Origin: Nautiliaceae bacterium
GTDB lineage: Bacteria > Campylobacterota > Campylobacteria > Campylobacterales > Nautiliaceae
DNA: 18,297 nucleotides
Assembly: GCA_027008345.1 (NCBI GenBank)
Contig: JALTBU010000184.1
Coordinates: 1 to 18,297 of the forward strand
Direction of reading: 5' to 3'
The position numbers and the translations under genes are program-made. Below, in pieces: positions 1-7,525 of the stretch. The notes below the pieces were generated by a model, which searched no databases, had not been told where the DNA came from, and saw only the letters and a list, made by a program, of their open reading frames with translations. Numbering within the stretch: the first letter of the stretch is position 1; each line of letters opens with the position of its first letter.

Positions 1-1191
1 ATGTAGTTTTTCTTTATTTTCATTTAGATATTTTTTAAGTTCATCAATTATTTTAAATTTCTTCTCTTCTGTTGTATTTACTTTAAGTTCGTCAGTATTA
101 TAAACTTTTGGAAGTTTTTCAAATTCAGATACAAAATCAAACCCTTTATCAATCAGCTCAATAATCCTGAAAGTTACATATATAGCATCATCAATTCCAA
201 AATATCTGTCATTAAAAAATATATGTCCACTTACTTCCGCCGCCAAATCACATTTTTCTTTTTGAAGAAGTGTTTTTAAATTACTGTGACCTGTTTTATA
301 CATTATAGCACGTCCGAATTTATTAATCTCATCATACATAACCTGAGATGCCTTAACCTCGCTTATAACACAAGGATTTTTCATATTTTTTGCAAAAAAG
401 TAAGCTAAAATATCGCCTTTATAATTATACTTTTGGTCTAAAAATGCAATTCTATCTGCATCACCATCATATGCAAATGCATATTTTTTACCTTTTTTAA
501 GCTCTTCTTTTACCCATTTTAAATTCTCTTCTTCTGTTGGGTCAGGATGATGGTTTGGAAAAGTTCCATCTGGTTCTTCAAATAAAATTTCATAATTTTT
601 AATACCGATTTTTTCTAAAATATCCCTAAGCACCACACCGGCAACACCATTCCCACAATCAAACACTGCGTTTAAATTAAGACCTTTTAAATGTGAAAAC
701 TGATTTGAAATAAAATCAATATAATCATTTTTTAAATCATATTTTATTACTTCCTCATTATTTTCAATTGTTATATTGCTTTTTATTATTTCATCTCCAA
801 GATTATATATATCTTTTCCATAAAAAGGTTTTTTATCAATTGTAATTTTAAATCCGTTATATTCAGGAGGATTATGAGAACCGGTAATTTGTATACTTCC
901 CCCTATTTCCACTCTGCCAGTATCTTTTAAACACAAAGGTCTGAAATTTGCAAAATAGTTCACACCGGTTGGGAGCATACCACCGCTTATCACTTTTTTA
1001 CCTGATTTATTAAGCCCGCTTACAAGCCAGTTATGAAGTATAGGTGAATGGCTTCTTGCATCATAGCTTACAAACACATATTCACCGCTAATTTTTTTAC
1101 CAAGAAAATATCCTATTTTTTTTACAATATCCTCATTTAAGTCTTTTTCAAAAATTCCTCTTATATCATACTCTCTAAAAATATGTTTCAT
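1..1191 (-). CDS. Phosphomannomutase/phosphoglucomutase (3' end cut by the window edge)
   Basis: Alpha-D-phosphohexomutase interconverting hexose 6- and 1-phosphates (mannose and/or glucose), supplying GDP-mannose or UDP-glucose type precursors for surface polysaccharide in the cytoplasm. The frame is open from an ATG at 1189-1191 to base 1, giving 397 residues; family members have about 455-465, so roughly the last 60 (end of the phosphate-binding domain 4) lie outside. Visible motifs: phosphoserine loop TGSHNPP with catalytic Ser105, metal loop DGDADR at 242-247 (usual DGDGDR, Gly to Ala), GHSNLK at 301-306, and sugar-specificity loop EVSGH at 319-323, whose Glu and Ser match those of AlgC-type dual-specificity enzymes. 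The start codon overlaps the Nudix stop as ATGA, so it is co-translated as the last visible gene of the operon. Family assignment is strong; the preferred sugar cannot be read from sequence. Confidence 0.93.
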   Translation of the reverse strand, partial: MKHIFREYDIRGIFEKDLNEDIVKKIGYFLGKKISGEYVFVSYDARSHSPILHNWLVSGLNKSGKKVISGGMLPTGVNYFANFRPLCLKDTGRVEIGGSIQITGSHNPPEYNGFKITIDKKPFYGKDIYNLGDEIIKSNITIENNEEVIKYDLKNDYIDFISNQFSHLKGLNLNAVFDCGNGVAGVVLRDILEKIGIKNYEILFEEPDGTFPNHHPDPTEEENLKWVKEELKKGKKYAFAYDGDADRIAFLDQKYNYKGDILAYFFAKNMKNPCVISEVKASQVMYDEINKFGRAIMYKTGHSNLKTLLQKEKCDLAAEVSGHIFFNDRYFGIDDAIYVTFRIIELIDKGFDFVSEFEKLPKVYNTDELKVNTTEEKKFKIIDELKKYLNENKEKLH

Positions 1192-1754
1192 CCTCTCTCC
1201 TTTTTATATTTAAGCCACCATAAAAGTGCCATTTTAGCTCCTGGCGTTAAAACTATATTTTCATCAAAAATGAATTCTTCAACTTTTTCTGATTTAAGCT
1301 CAATTACTTCAATGTCTTCATCTTCAAGCCCTCCGCCTTCGTTTACTTTATCTTTCTGGGTAACTTCAACATAAAATATCTCCTGTCTTGCAGCATTTGT
1401 TCCAACACTTGCCCAAGTGGAAGTAATTTTACTAAGTCTGCTACTATCAACATCATATCCACACTCTTCTAAAACCTCTTCCCTTGCTATTTCTATATTA
1501 CATTTGTCTTTATCACAAAGACCTGCGCAAAGCTCATATGTAAATCCGTCACTATTTTTAAGATATACCGGCAGTCTAAACTGTTTAACTAATATTATAG
1601 AATCTAAATCTTTATCATAAATAAGAATAGATACACTATCCATTGAGGAGCATACTTCCCATCTTTTTTGCTGGTTTTTATATCTGTAAAAAACTTCTTT
1701 TAATTCTAAAAATTTACCTTTACACAATGTGTTTATTTTTTTAATATCAATCAT
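1188..1754 (-). CDS. Nudix hydrolase, ADP-ribose/UDP-sugar diphosphatase-like
   Basis: Nudix hydrolase expected to cleave a nucleoside-diphosphate sugar into NMP and sugar 1-phosphate. I place the start at the ATG 1752-1754 (MIDIKK), giving 188 residues. A longer frame reaches 1814 but its extra 20 residues lie inside the upstream gene, and an AGGG lies about 9 nt before the shorter start. A short beta segment (LILVKQFRLPVY-like) precedes the Nudix helix, where AGL and REEVLEECGY are visible. This resembles the TIGR00052/NUDT14 layout, although the Nudix-box Arg position reads Glu with an Arg immediately before it, and the first box Glu reads Lys. The EExG metal ligands are intact. It overlaps the upstream gene by 8 nt and the mutase gene by 4 nt, which suggests recycling or control of the sugar nucleotides derived from that mutase. 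Substrate is inferred. Confidence 0.85.
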   Translation of the reverse strand: MIDIKKINTLCKGKFLELKEVFYRYKNQQKRWEVCSSMDSVSILIYDKDLDSIILVKQFRLPVYLKNSDGFTYELCAGLCDKDKCNIEIAREEVLEECGYDVDSSRLSKITSTWASVGTNAARQEIFYVEVTQKDKVNEGGGLEDEDIEVIELKSEKVEEFIFDENIVLTPGAKMALLWWLKYKKERG

Positions 1755-2631
1755 CAAAAAGCCCTTTTTCTTCTCTTTTTCTAAGTTTTGGCATAAAATC
1801 AATAAGTGCGGCAAAATTAAATTTTTCTTTTAGATATTGTGTATGTTTTTCATCGACTATTACAGTATTTGCATGTTTTGTATATTTGATTATATAATTC
1901 AGCTCATCAATTAAAAATTCATCATTTTTAAGTCCGCTGATTAAAACTTTTTCACTTTTACCATACTCAACTTCTTCGAAACTCGTATTAATAAAAACAG
2001 GTTTAAATCTCTCAATTTCAAACTCAAGTGTATATTTTAAATTATTACTTTCAAAAAAATTAAGAGCTTTTGAAAAATTTTCTTTATATACAAAAGGAAG
2101 AGTTATTTCAGTTTTTTTATATTCGGATTTAAAAAGTGTCTTCATAATTAACATAATATTTTTACTCTTAATTTCTTCTTTATTAACAAAGAGTTCTTTA
2201 ATTAAGCTGTTTGAAGTTACTATATATTTATCATTTAAATTAAGCGCTTTTAGCATATCATCAAATTCATTTTCTATAACAACGACATTTTTTTCAAGAT
2301 TCATAACTTTAATAATTGAAGAAGTTATTTTATCGGTAATATAAATTTTTGTTTTTAGATTTTCATATTTAAATATTTGTAAAATAGCTTTTTTAAAATC
2401 ATCTACAACAATCCATGCAATCTCATTATCTAATATCTCAACATTTTCAGTTGTAATTATTGCATAAGCACCTTTTTTAACAGCCTCTTTTATATCTTCT
2501 TTATTAATAGCAAAAAAACATGTGCCTCTATTTACCTCATCTACATTATGTGTAAAAAAGACCACTTCACTGATATAGGGGCGATTTATTAACTCACCCC
2601 CCGTTAAATTGACAAGTGTTTCAATTTTCAT
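1747..2631 (-). CDS. Mur-ligase-like protein without the ATP-binding loop
   Basis: A 294-residue protein whose first 110 residues follow the N-terminal domain of MurE/MurF: THNVDEVNRGTCFFAI (27-42) matches the DSRxVxPGDLFxAxxG pattern, then EAVKKGAYAIIT (49-60) and IVVDDFKKAI (74-83). Where Mur ligases have the P-loop (TGSNGKTT) this protein reads ITDKITSS at about 98-105, so no Walker A remains, and I see none of the later Mur ATP/Mg or ligase-domain motifs. Full Mur ligases have 430-500 residues. It is probably not a ligase; a UDP-sugar/muropeptide-binding or scaffold role is possible but unproven. Start ATG 2629-2631 is preceded by AGGA overlapping the metG stop (7-nt gap). The 3' end overlaps the Nudix gene by 8 nt. 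The frame is intact over its full length, arguing against a pseudogene. Confidence 0.7.
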   Translation of the reverse strand: MKIETLVNLTGGELINRPYISEVVFFTHNVDEVNRGTCFFAINKEDIKEAVKKGAYAIITTENVEILDNEIAWIVVDDFKKAILQIFKYENLKTKIYITDKITSSIIKVMNLEKNVVVIENEFDDMLKALNLNDKYIVTSNSLIKELFVNKEEIKSKNIMLIMKTLFKSEYKKTEITLPFVYKENFSKALNFFESNNLKYTLEFEIERFKPVFINTSFEEVEYGKSEKVLISGLKNDEFLIDELNYIIKYTKHANTVIVDEKHTQYLKEKFNFAALIDFMPKLRKREEKGLFDD

Positions 2632-2638
2632 AAATTTC

Positions 2639-4540
2639 CTATTTAATTGGAGTACCTGTTTTTTTCTTTTTTTCTGGTCTTATAAGACTTAATCCACTTT
2701 CATCTTTTGCAGCAAGAAGCATCCCCTCACTCATCATTCCCATAAGTTTCGCAGGTTTTAAATTACTTACCACACATACCTGTGTTCCGACAAGTTCTTC
2801 TGGTTTATAATATTCTTTTATTCCTGCAATAATCTGGCGGGGTTTCTCTTCTCCTAAATCAACCTGAAGTCTTAAAAGTTTTTTTGATTTTTTAACCTCC
2901 TCTGCTTCTACAACTTCTCCTACTTTTAATTCAACTTTAAAAAATTCATCTATTGTTATAATATTTTCAGGTTCTTTTTTAACTTCTTCTTTTTTCATCA
3001 AAGGCTTTTCTATTTTAGGAAATAGCGGTGGTATTTTTTTAATTACAAAATCATCAAGTAATTTACCTTCATTTATAGCTTTAAAACTCTTAGTATTTAT
3101 TTCAAATCCAAGCGCATCAGAAATTTTACTTGTTGTTTTTGGCATTACAGCATGAAGATAAACAGCAACCATAGCAAGTAGATTTGCAATAAGACCGATT
3201 AGTGCCATAGCCTTATCTTCTTCATTATTTTTCATAAGCTCCCAAGGTTTATAAGTATCAATTGCTTTATTTCCAATTGAGAGAATTTTCCAAAGTTCTT
3301 CAAGAAATTTATGAGTTTGCATTTTCCAAAGATATTTTTCTTCAATATTTTTTATAATTTCCCTTGCTTCATTAAGCTCATTAGAATAATATTTTTCAAT
3401 ATCCTTACTACTTACTTTTCCGTCAAAATATTTATATGCCATTCCTATAATTCTATTCAGAAGATTCCCAAGATCATTTCCAAGGTCATTGTTTATTCTA
3501 TCAATCAATGCTTTCTCACTAAAATCCCCATCTGCCCCAAAAGGTACCTCTCGTAACATAAAATATCTAAAATTTTCAATCCCGTAAGCATCGGCAACTT
3601 CTTTTGGATTAATTACATTTCCTTTTGATTTACTCATCTTTTCACCGTCTCTGGTCCACCATCCGTGAGCTGCTATTTTTTTAGGCAATTCATAACCTAT
3701 ACTCATTAAAAACGCAGGCCAATAAACCGCATGGAATTTAAGAATATCTTTACCTACTATATGAAGTTTTGCAGGCCAATATTTTTTTATCATACTCTCA
3801 TCTTCACTTCCGTATCCAAGAGCTGTAAGATAATTAAACAAAGCATCAAGCCATACATAAATAACATGTTTTGGATCATTTATTTCTTTTGGAAGTTTTA
3901 TCCCCCATTCAAAAGAAGTTCTTGTAATTGATAAATCTTTTAGTCCTTCTTCTACAAATCTTATTACCTCATTTGCTCTTGACTCAGGTAAAATAGGCTT
4001 TTCTTCTTTAAGCCATTTTAAAATCTGATCCTGATATTTTGAAAGTTTAAAGAAATATGATTCTTCTTTAATAATTCTTGTAGGTTTTCCACAATCCGGA
4101 CACAATTCATCATTTACAAGCTGGCTTGGAGCCACAAAACTCTCACAGCTTACACAATAATGCCCTTCATAATAATCTTTATAAATATCACCTTTTTTAT
4201 ACATTTCAAGAAAAGCTTTTTGCACGCCTTTAATATGTTCAGGATCGGTAGTTCTTATGAATTTATCATAACTTATCTCAAATTCATCCCATAATGCTTT
4301 AAATTTTGCACTTATCTCATCTGCATACTCTTTTGGTGTTTTTCCTCTTTTTCTTGCAGCTTCTTCAATTTTTTGACCGTGTTCGTCGGTTCCGGTAAGG
4401 AAAAAAGTATCAATTCCTTTAAGTCTGCTGTATCTTGCAATAGTATCAGCAATAATTGTAGTATAAGCATGACCTATATGAGGAACATCGTTTACATAAT
4501 AAATTGGCGTAGTTAAATAATATGTCTTACAATCACTCAT
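2639..4540 (-). CDS. metG: Methionyl-tRNA synthetase, with C-terminal tRNA-binding domain
   Basis: Class I aminoacyl-tRNA synthetase charging tRNA-Met in the cytoplasm; essential for initiation and elongation. The 633 residues show HIGH at 21-24, the connective-peptide zinc knuckle Cys129/132/147/150 (CVSC...CPDC), KMSKS at 301-305, an alpha-helical anticodon domain at about 360-500, a Lys/Glu-rich linker near 510-530, and a C-terminal EMAP-II/Trbp111-like OB domain (about 530-633, motif VELKVGEVVEAEEV, later SEGMLLAA) that dimerises and binds tRNA. One zinc knuckle and the C-terminal OB fold fit the bacterial type 2 enzyme. The start ATG 4538-4540 overlaps the fbp stop as ATGA and is preceded by AAGGGG inside fbp. 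The linkage with fbp and mobB is one I recall from Campylobacter, so the order is probably ancestral to the phylum. Confidence 0.97.
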   Translation of the reverse strand: MSDCKTYYLTTPIYYVNDVPHIGHAYTTIIADTIARYSRLKGIDTFFLTGTDEHGQKIEEAARKRGKTPKEYADEISAKFKALWDEFEISYDKFIRTTDPEHIKGVQKAFLEMYKKGDIYKDYYEGHYCVSCESFVAPSQLVNDELCPDCGKPTRIIKEESYFFKLSKYQDQILKWLKEEKPILPESRANEVIRFVEEGLKDLSITRTSFEWGIKLPKEINDPKHVIYVWLDALFNYLTALGYGSEDESMIKKYWPAKLHIVGKDILKFHAVYWPAFLMSIGYELPKKIAAHGWWTRDGEKMSKSKGNVINPKEVADAYGIENFRYFMLREVPFGADGDFSEKALIDRINNDLGNDLGNLLNRIIGMAYKYFDGKVSSKDIEKYYSNELNEAREIIKNIEEKYLWKMQTHKFLEELWKILSIGNKAIDTYKPWELMKNNEEDKAMALIGLIANLLAMVAVYLHAVMPKTTSKISDALGFEINTKSFKAINEGKLLDDFVIKKIPPLFPKIEKPLMKKEEVKKEPENIITIDEFFKVELKVGEVVEAEEVKKSKKLLRLQVDLGEEKPRQIIAGIKEYYKPEELVGTQVCVVSNLKPAKLMGMMSEGMLLAAKDESGLSLIRPEKKKKTGTPIK

Positions 4541-5382
4541 TTTTTCCCCTTATAAGTTTCTAAAACTTTATTGATTTCATATTCGCTTCCAAAAAAACAC
4601 GGAGTTGTATCGTGATAATGTTCAGCTTTAAGGCTTAATAAATCATTATACCCGTCAATTGCAAATCCTCCGGCTTGTTTGTAAACATATGCAAAAGGAA
4701 ATACTTCAAAAAGTTTTCTAAGTTTTCCTTTTGGTTTATCCTCAGTTCCCGGATATGCAAAAAGTCCACCTTCTTTTAACAGTATTTGATGTAAATCAGG
4801 CACCATTCCACCCGAATATCTGAGTCTATAACCTTCTTTAAACAGATTATCAATCATTTCTTTGTGATATGGATACCAGTGTTTTTGAGTACCTCCGGGT
4901 CCTAAAATTTTACCTTTGTTTTGAAGTTTTAATTCTTTTATAAATTCAAATTCTTTTGTTTTTTCATTAAGTCTGAAAAGTTCCACAACATCTCTTGCAA
5001 CAACCATCTCCACTCTTGGTCCGTATACTACATATACAGCAGCTTTTATGTTTTCTCCATCGTATCCATTTTCATAAATTCCAAAAATACTTCCCACGCT
5101 TAAATCCACATCAATCAAACTGCTACCATCAAGTGGATCATATGCTACTAAATATTTACCATTTTCTTTTGTAACTGGACTTTCTTTTTCTTCACTCATT
5201 ATTTCTTTAACATTTGTAGAATTTAACATATGTTTTTCAACTATCGCATCACTTATCACATCAAGTTTTACCTGTATATCACCACTTGAATTTTGAGTTT
5301 CAACTTTTCCAGTATCTTGTGTTTTTATTGCTTCACTTATTTCTATTGCCGCTTTTTTTATATTTTCTATTATTTCAGTCAT
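4537..5382 (-). CDS. fbp: Fructose-1,6-bisphosphatase class I
   Basis: Hydrolyses fructose 1,6-bisphosphate to fructose 6-phosphate and phosphate, the committed step of gluconeogenesis; an autotroph fixing carbon would need it to build hexoses. The 281 residues carry SEE at 63-65 and the metal-binding DPLDGSS at 82-88, followed by RYSGGMVPDLHQILL (substrate loop, equivalent to RYIGSLVADFHR) and KLRKLFEVFPFAYV with QAGG, the C-terminal metal/substrate region. It is shorter than the E. coli enzyme (about 332 residues); the shortening seems spread over the N-terminal allosteric part, so AMP regulation may differ (inference). A strong AAGGAG precedes the ATG at 5380-5382; the gap to mobB is 16 nt and the 3' end overlaps metG by 4 nt. 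Operon position beside the phosphohexomutase supports a hexose-supply role. Confidence 0.95.
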   Translation of the reverse strand: MTEIIENIKKAAIEISEAIKTQDTGKVETQNSSGDIQVKLDVISDAIVEKHMLNSTNVKEIMSEEKESPVTKENGKYLVAYDPLDGSSLIDVDLSVGSIFGIYENGYDGENIKAAVYVVYGPRVEMVVARDVVELFRLNEKTKEFEFIKELKLQNKGKILGPGGTQKHWYPYHKEMIDNLFKEGYRLRYSGGMVPDLHQILLKEGGLFAYPGTEDKPKGKLRKLFEVFPFAYVYKQAGGFAIDGYNDLLSLKAEHYHDTTPCFFGSEYEINKVLETYKGKK

Positions 5383-5398
5383 AATTTCTCCTTTTATA

Positions 5399-5914
5399 CT
5401 ATATATCAGCCGCGTTTTTCAAAACCCATTCAATTATTTCATCAATATTATTTAAATCCAGTACTTCAATATGTGAAGGAATTTTACTTTTATCTACACT
5501 CTCATCAACAGCTACCGCTTTTACATACCTGAAATAACTTTCATCAATTTCACCCCTAAAAACTCCTATTCTTGGAAGTGGGAGATATTTAAGACCCTCA
5601 ACAAGCAAAATATCAAAATCATTTACCATATTAACAATTTCATCAAGTGATTTTTGTCTGTGTGAAAAATATGTGGTACGAGTGGGAGAAGTTACTACAA
5701 CCTCGGCACCGGTTTGAAAAAATTTATAACTGTCTTTTCCTGGTGTGTCAAATTGCGCCTTATCACCTGGGTCGTTTTTTATAATTGCAAGTTTGTAAGA
5801 GCTTATAAGTCTTTTTGCAATTTTTTCAATTAGAGTAGTTTTCCCGGCATTGCTCGGACCGGTAAATGCAACGGCTTTTCTCAATTTTGACCTTTTTTTA
5901 TGAAATTTTATCAA
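5399..5914 (-). CDS. mobB: MobB-like molybdopterin-guanine dinucleotide biosynthesis GTPase
   Basis: P-loop GTP-binding adaptor of the MobB family, thought to assist MobA in attaching GMP to molybdopterin for DMSO-reductase-family enzymes (formate dehydrogenase, Nap nitrate reductase). The 171 residues show Walker A GPSNAGKT at 19-26, the MobB signature DTPGKDSYKFFQTGA, and a Walker-B-like ILLVEGLKYLPLPRI. The frame opens with TTG (5912-5914), overlapping the upstream stop as TTGA, but no Shine-Dalgarno is obvious there. A second TTG at 5882-5884, ten codons in, has AAAGG about 7 nt upstream and starts just before the first beta strand, so the N-terminus is uncertain. No mobA, moeA or other molybdenum genes are in view. 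Family call is strong; the biochemical role is by homology. Confidence 0.88.
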   Translation of the reverse strand: MIKFHKKRSKLRKAVAFTGPSNAGKTTLIEKIAKRLISSYKLAIIKNDPGDKAQFDTPGKDSYKFFQTGAEVVVTSPTRTTYFSHRQKSLDEIVNMVNDFDILLVEGLKYLPLPRIGVFRGEIDESYFRYVKAVAVDESVDKSKIPSHIEVLDLNNIDEIIEWVLKNAADI

Positions 5915-6195
5915 CTTTTTACAAATTTTTCTAAAACCTCATCCAAATCTTCAATTTTACAAATTTCAGCTATCAAAACCTTACCACTAAACTCATCATC
6001 TTTAATTTCCCAAAACATATAAAAATCCTCATTTTTAGCTTTTATATTTCTATATAGTTTACCGTATTTTGAGTCTTTTAAAGGATTTTGTTCAAGTAAA
6101 AAATGATTAGGACTTAAAACTATTCTTTTTAGAATCGCTCCATTTTTAGTTTCAACTTCTTGAAAAAAAATAGGTTTTGAATATAATATTTTCAT
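5911..6195 (-). CDS. Unknown 94-residue protein, first gene of the mobB-fbp-metG operon
   Basis: I do not recognise a family. The 94 residues lack a signal peptide, membrane segment or cysteine cluster. The composition is that of a small cytoplasmic alpha/beta protein: a basic N-terminal half with hydrophobic strands (ILKRIVLSPNHFLLEQNP), a central FYMFWEIKDDEFSGKVLIAEI strand pair and an acidic C-terminal helix. An AAAAGGA motif sits about 7 nt before the ATG at 6193-6195, and a possible -10 lies upstream in the 64-bp divergent region, so it probably leads the transcript. It overlaps mobB by 4 nt, which makes translational coupling and possibly a shared job plausible. Coding status is supported by the ribosome binding site, operon position and intact frame, not by homology. 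Confidence 0.7.
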   Translation of the reverse strand: MKILYSKPIFFQEVETKNGAILKRIVLSPNHFLLEQNPLKDSKYGKLYRNIKAKNEDFYMFWEIKDDEFSGKVLIAEICKIEDLDEVLEKFVKS

Positions 6196-6214
6196 ATTAT
6201 TCCTTTTTATTTTT

Positions 6215-6220
6215 ATTTTA
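6215..6220 (-). promoter_or_regulatory. Possible -10 box for the leftward seven-gene operon
   Basis: Read on the minus strand, TGTTAAAAT gives a TAAAAT hexamer about 20 nt upstream of the 94-residue gene's start, between it and the divergent membrane-protein gene. No TTGACA-like -35 is present, which is common for sigma-70 promoters in this phylum. Placement and composition only; the transcript start is not known. Confidence 0.35.
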
Positions 6221-6234
6221 ACACATTCTTACGA

Positions 6235-6240
6235 TATAAT
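6235..6240 (+). promoter_or_regulatory. Probable -10 box (TATAAT) for the MgtC/DUF4010 gene
   Basis: A perfect TATAAT lies 19 nt before the GTG start at 6260. No clear -35 is seen at the usual spacing, as is frequent in Campylobacterota. With so little room the mRNA would have a leader of about 10-13 nt carrying AGAGG (6251-6255) only 4 nt from the GTG. Confidence 0.45.
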
Positions 6241-6259
6241 ATTCAAAAAGAGAGGTATT

Positions 6260-7525
6260 GTGGATATTTCTTTATTATATTCATTGATTGTCACTATTGC
6301 TCTTGGTTTTTTGATAGGAATTGAACGTAATATATCTTTTAATTCGGAAAATACAAAAAGCTTTGCTGGCAGCAGAACCTTTGCTCTTATTTCTTTAAGC
6401 GGTTTTTTAAGTGTTTATCTCTCAAAATATTTTAATTTTTTAATTTATATTTCTTTTATCAGTGTATCACTGCTTATTGTATCTGCCTATATAGTAAAAA
6501 TAATTAAATTTAAAAAAATAGGCTCAACTACACATTTTGCGGCAATTATAGCATTTTTGATAGGAGTATTAGTATTTTATAACAAAAACCTTGCTGTTAT
6601 AGTTACCATAATTACAGTATTTTTATTAAACATTAAAACCACAATAAAATATCTCGAAAGCAGATTATCACACAAAGATATAAATTCAGCTCTTTTACTT
6701 TTGATAATGACTTTTATAGTACTGCCAATGCTTCCGGATAAAATGATTTATTATTTCAATCCATACAAAACATGGCTAATGGCTGTTATTATCGCATCAC
6801 TTTCATTTTTAGGTTACATCTCAATAAAACTAGTAGGACACAAATATGGAATCCTTATTACAGGAGCAGCAGGAGGATTTGTAAGTTCCACCGCAGTTAC
6901 ACTGACGCTTAGTAAAATGTATGCTCTTACAAAGGAAAATTTTTCTTTATTTACATACGCTTCTGCAATAGCAATTGCCAATACTATAATGTTTGCAAGG
7001 GTTTTAGTCGAAACACTTTTAATAAATCCAAAAATCACATTAACAGTTGCAATTCCTTATATATTAACTTCAATTACAGGAATATATTACAGCTATAAAC
7101 TATATAAAAAGACATCTGCAAAAACAATAGAGAATATAATAAAGCTTGAAAAAAACCCGCTTGAGCTTGATGAGGCAATTAAATTCGCCGTAATTTTCGG
7201 TATTATTTATTCATTGACATATTTTATTTCAAACAGATACGGGAATATCGGTGTATACGTTATTTCAGTATTTTCCGGTCTTACCGATGTAGACGCCATT
7301 ACACTTTCCCTTTCATCACTTTCATACGAAAAAATAACAATTATAACGGCATCAATAGGTATTATGCTTGCATCGCTTATGAATTCCCTTTTTAAATTAT
7401 CAATTGTATGGATTTTCGGTACAAAAGAACTTGCAAAAGAAATAACTAAATTTTTCTTGATTATCTTGTCTGTTTTTATAATATCGGGCATTATATCCAT
7501 TTTTATATTTCATCGGCTCCTATAA
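6260..7525 (+). CDS. MgtC/SapB-type membrane protein fused to a DUF4010 domain
   Basis: Polytopic inner-membrane protein of 421 residues. The N-terminal 135 residues follow the MgtC/SapB pattern (GFLIGIER at 16-23, then a Ser-Arg-Thr turn SRTFALISLSGFL near 38-50) and the remainder matches the DUF4010 layout (LLLLIMTFIVLPMLP, then GAAGGFVSSTAVTLTLSKMY and the late SVFSGLTDVDAITLSLSSL). About a dozen hydrophobic segments are visible. Function is unsettled; the family is often linked to Mg2+ or acid stress, but transport has not been established to my knowledge. The gene starts with GTG (6260-6262) close to AGAGG; no in-frame ATG lies nearby. It stands alone between a divergent promoter region and a convergent polymerase gene, whose coding end it overlaps by 23 bp. 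Confidence 0.85.
   Translation: MDISLLYSLIVTIALGFLIGIERNISFNSENTKSFAGSRTFALISLSGFLSVYLSKYFNFLIYISFISVSLLIVSAYIVKIIKFKKIGSTTHFAAIIAFLIGVLVFYNKNLAVIVTIITVFLLNIKTTIKYLESRLSHKDINSALLLLIMTFIVLPMLPDKMIYYFNPYKTWLMAVIIASLSFLGYISIKLVGHKYGILITGAAGGFVSSTAVTLTLSKMYALTKENFSLFTYASAIAIANTIMFARVLVETLLINPKITLTVAIPYILTSITGIYYSYKLYKKTSAKTIENIIKLEKNPLELDEAIKFAVIFGIIYSLTYFISNRYGNIGVYVISVFSGLTDVDAITLSLSSLSYEKITIITASIGIMLASLMNSLFKLSIVWIFGTKELAKEITKFFLIILSVFIISGIISIFIFHRLL

Noticed and set aside
1755..1814. Extended N-terminus of the Nudix protein (MPHLLILCQNL...)
   Set aside because: It lies entirely within the Mur-like gene, has no ribosome binding site, and family members begin close to the shorter start.
7207..7500. 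Minus-strand open frame within the MgtC/DUF4010 gene
   Set aside because: The plus strand encodes a coherent membrane protein with recognisable motifs; the antisense frame has none.
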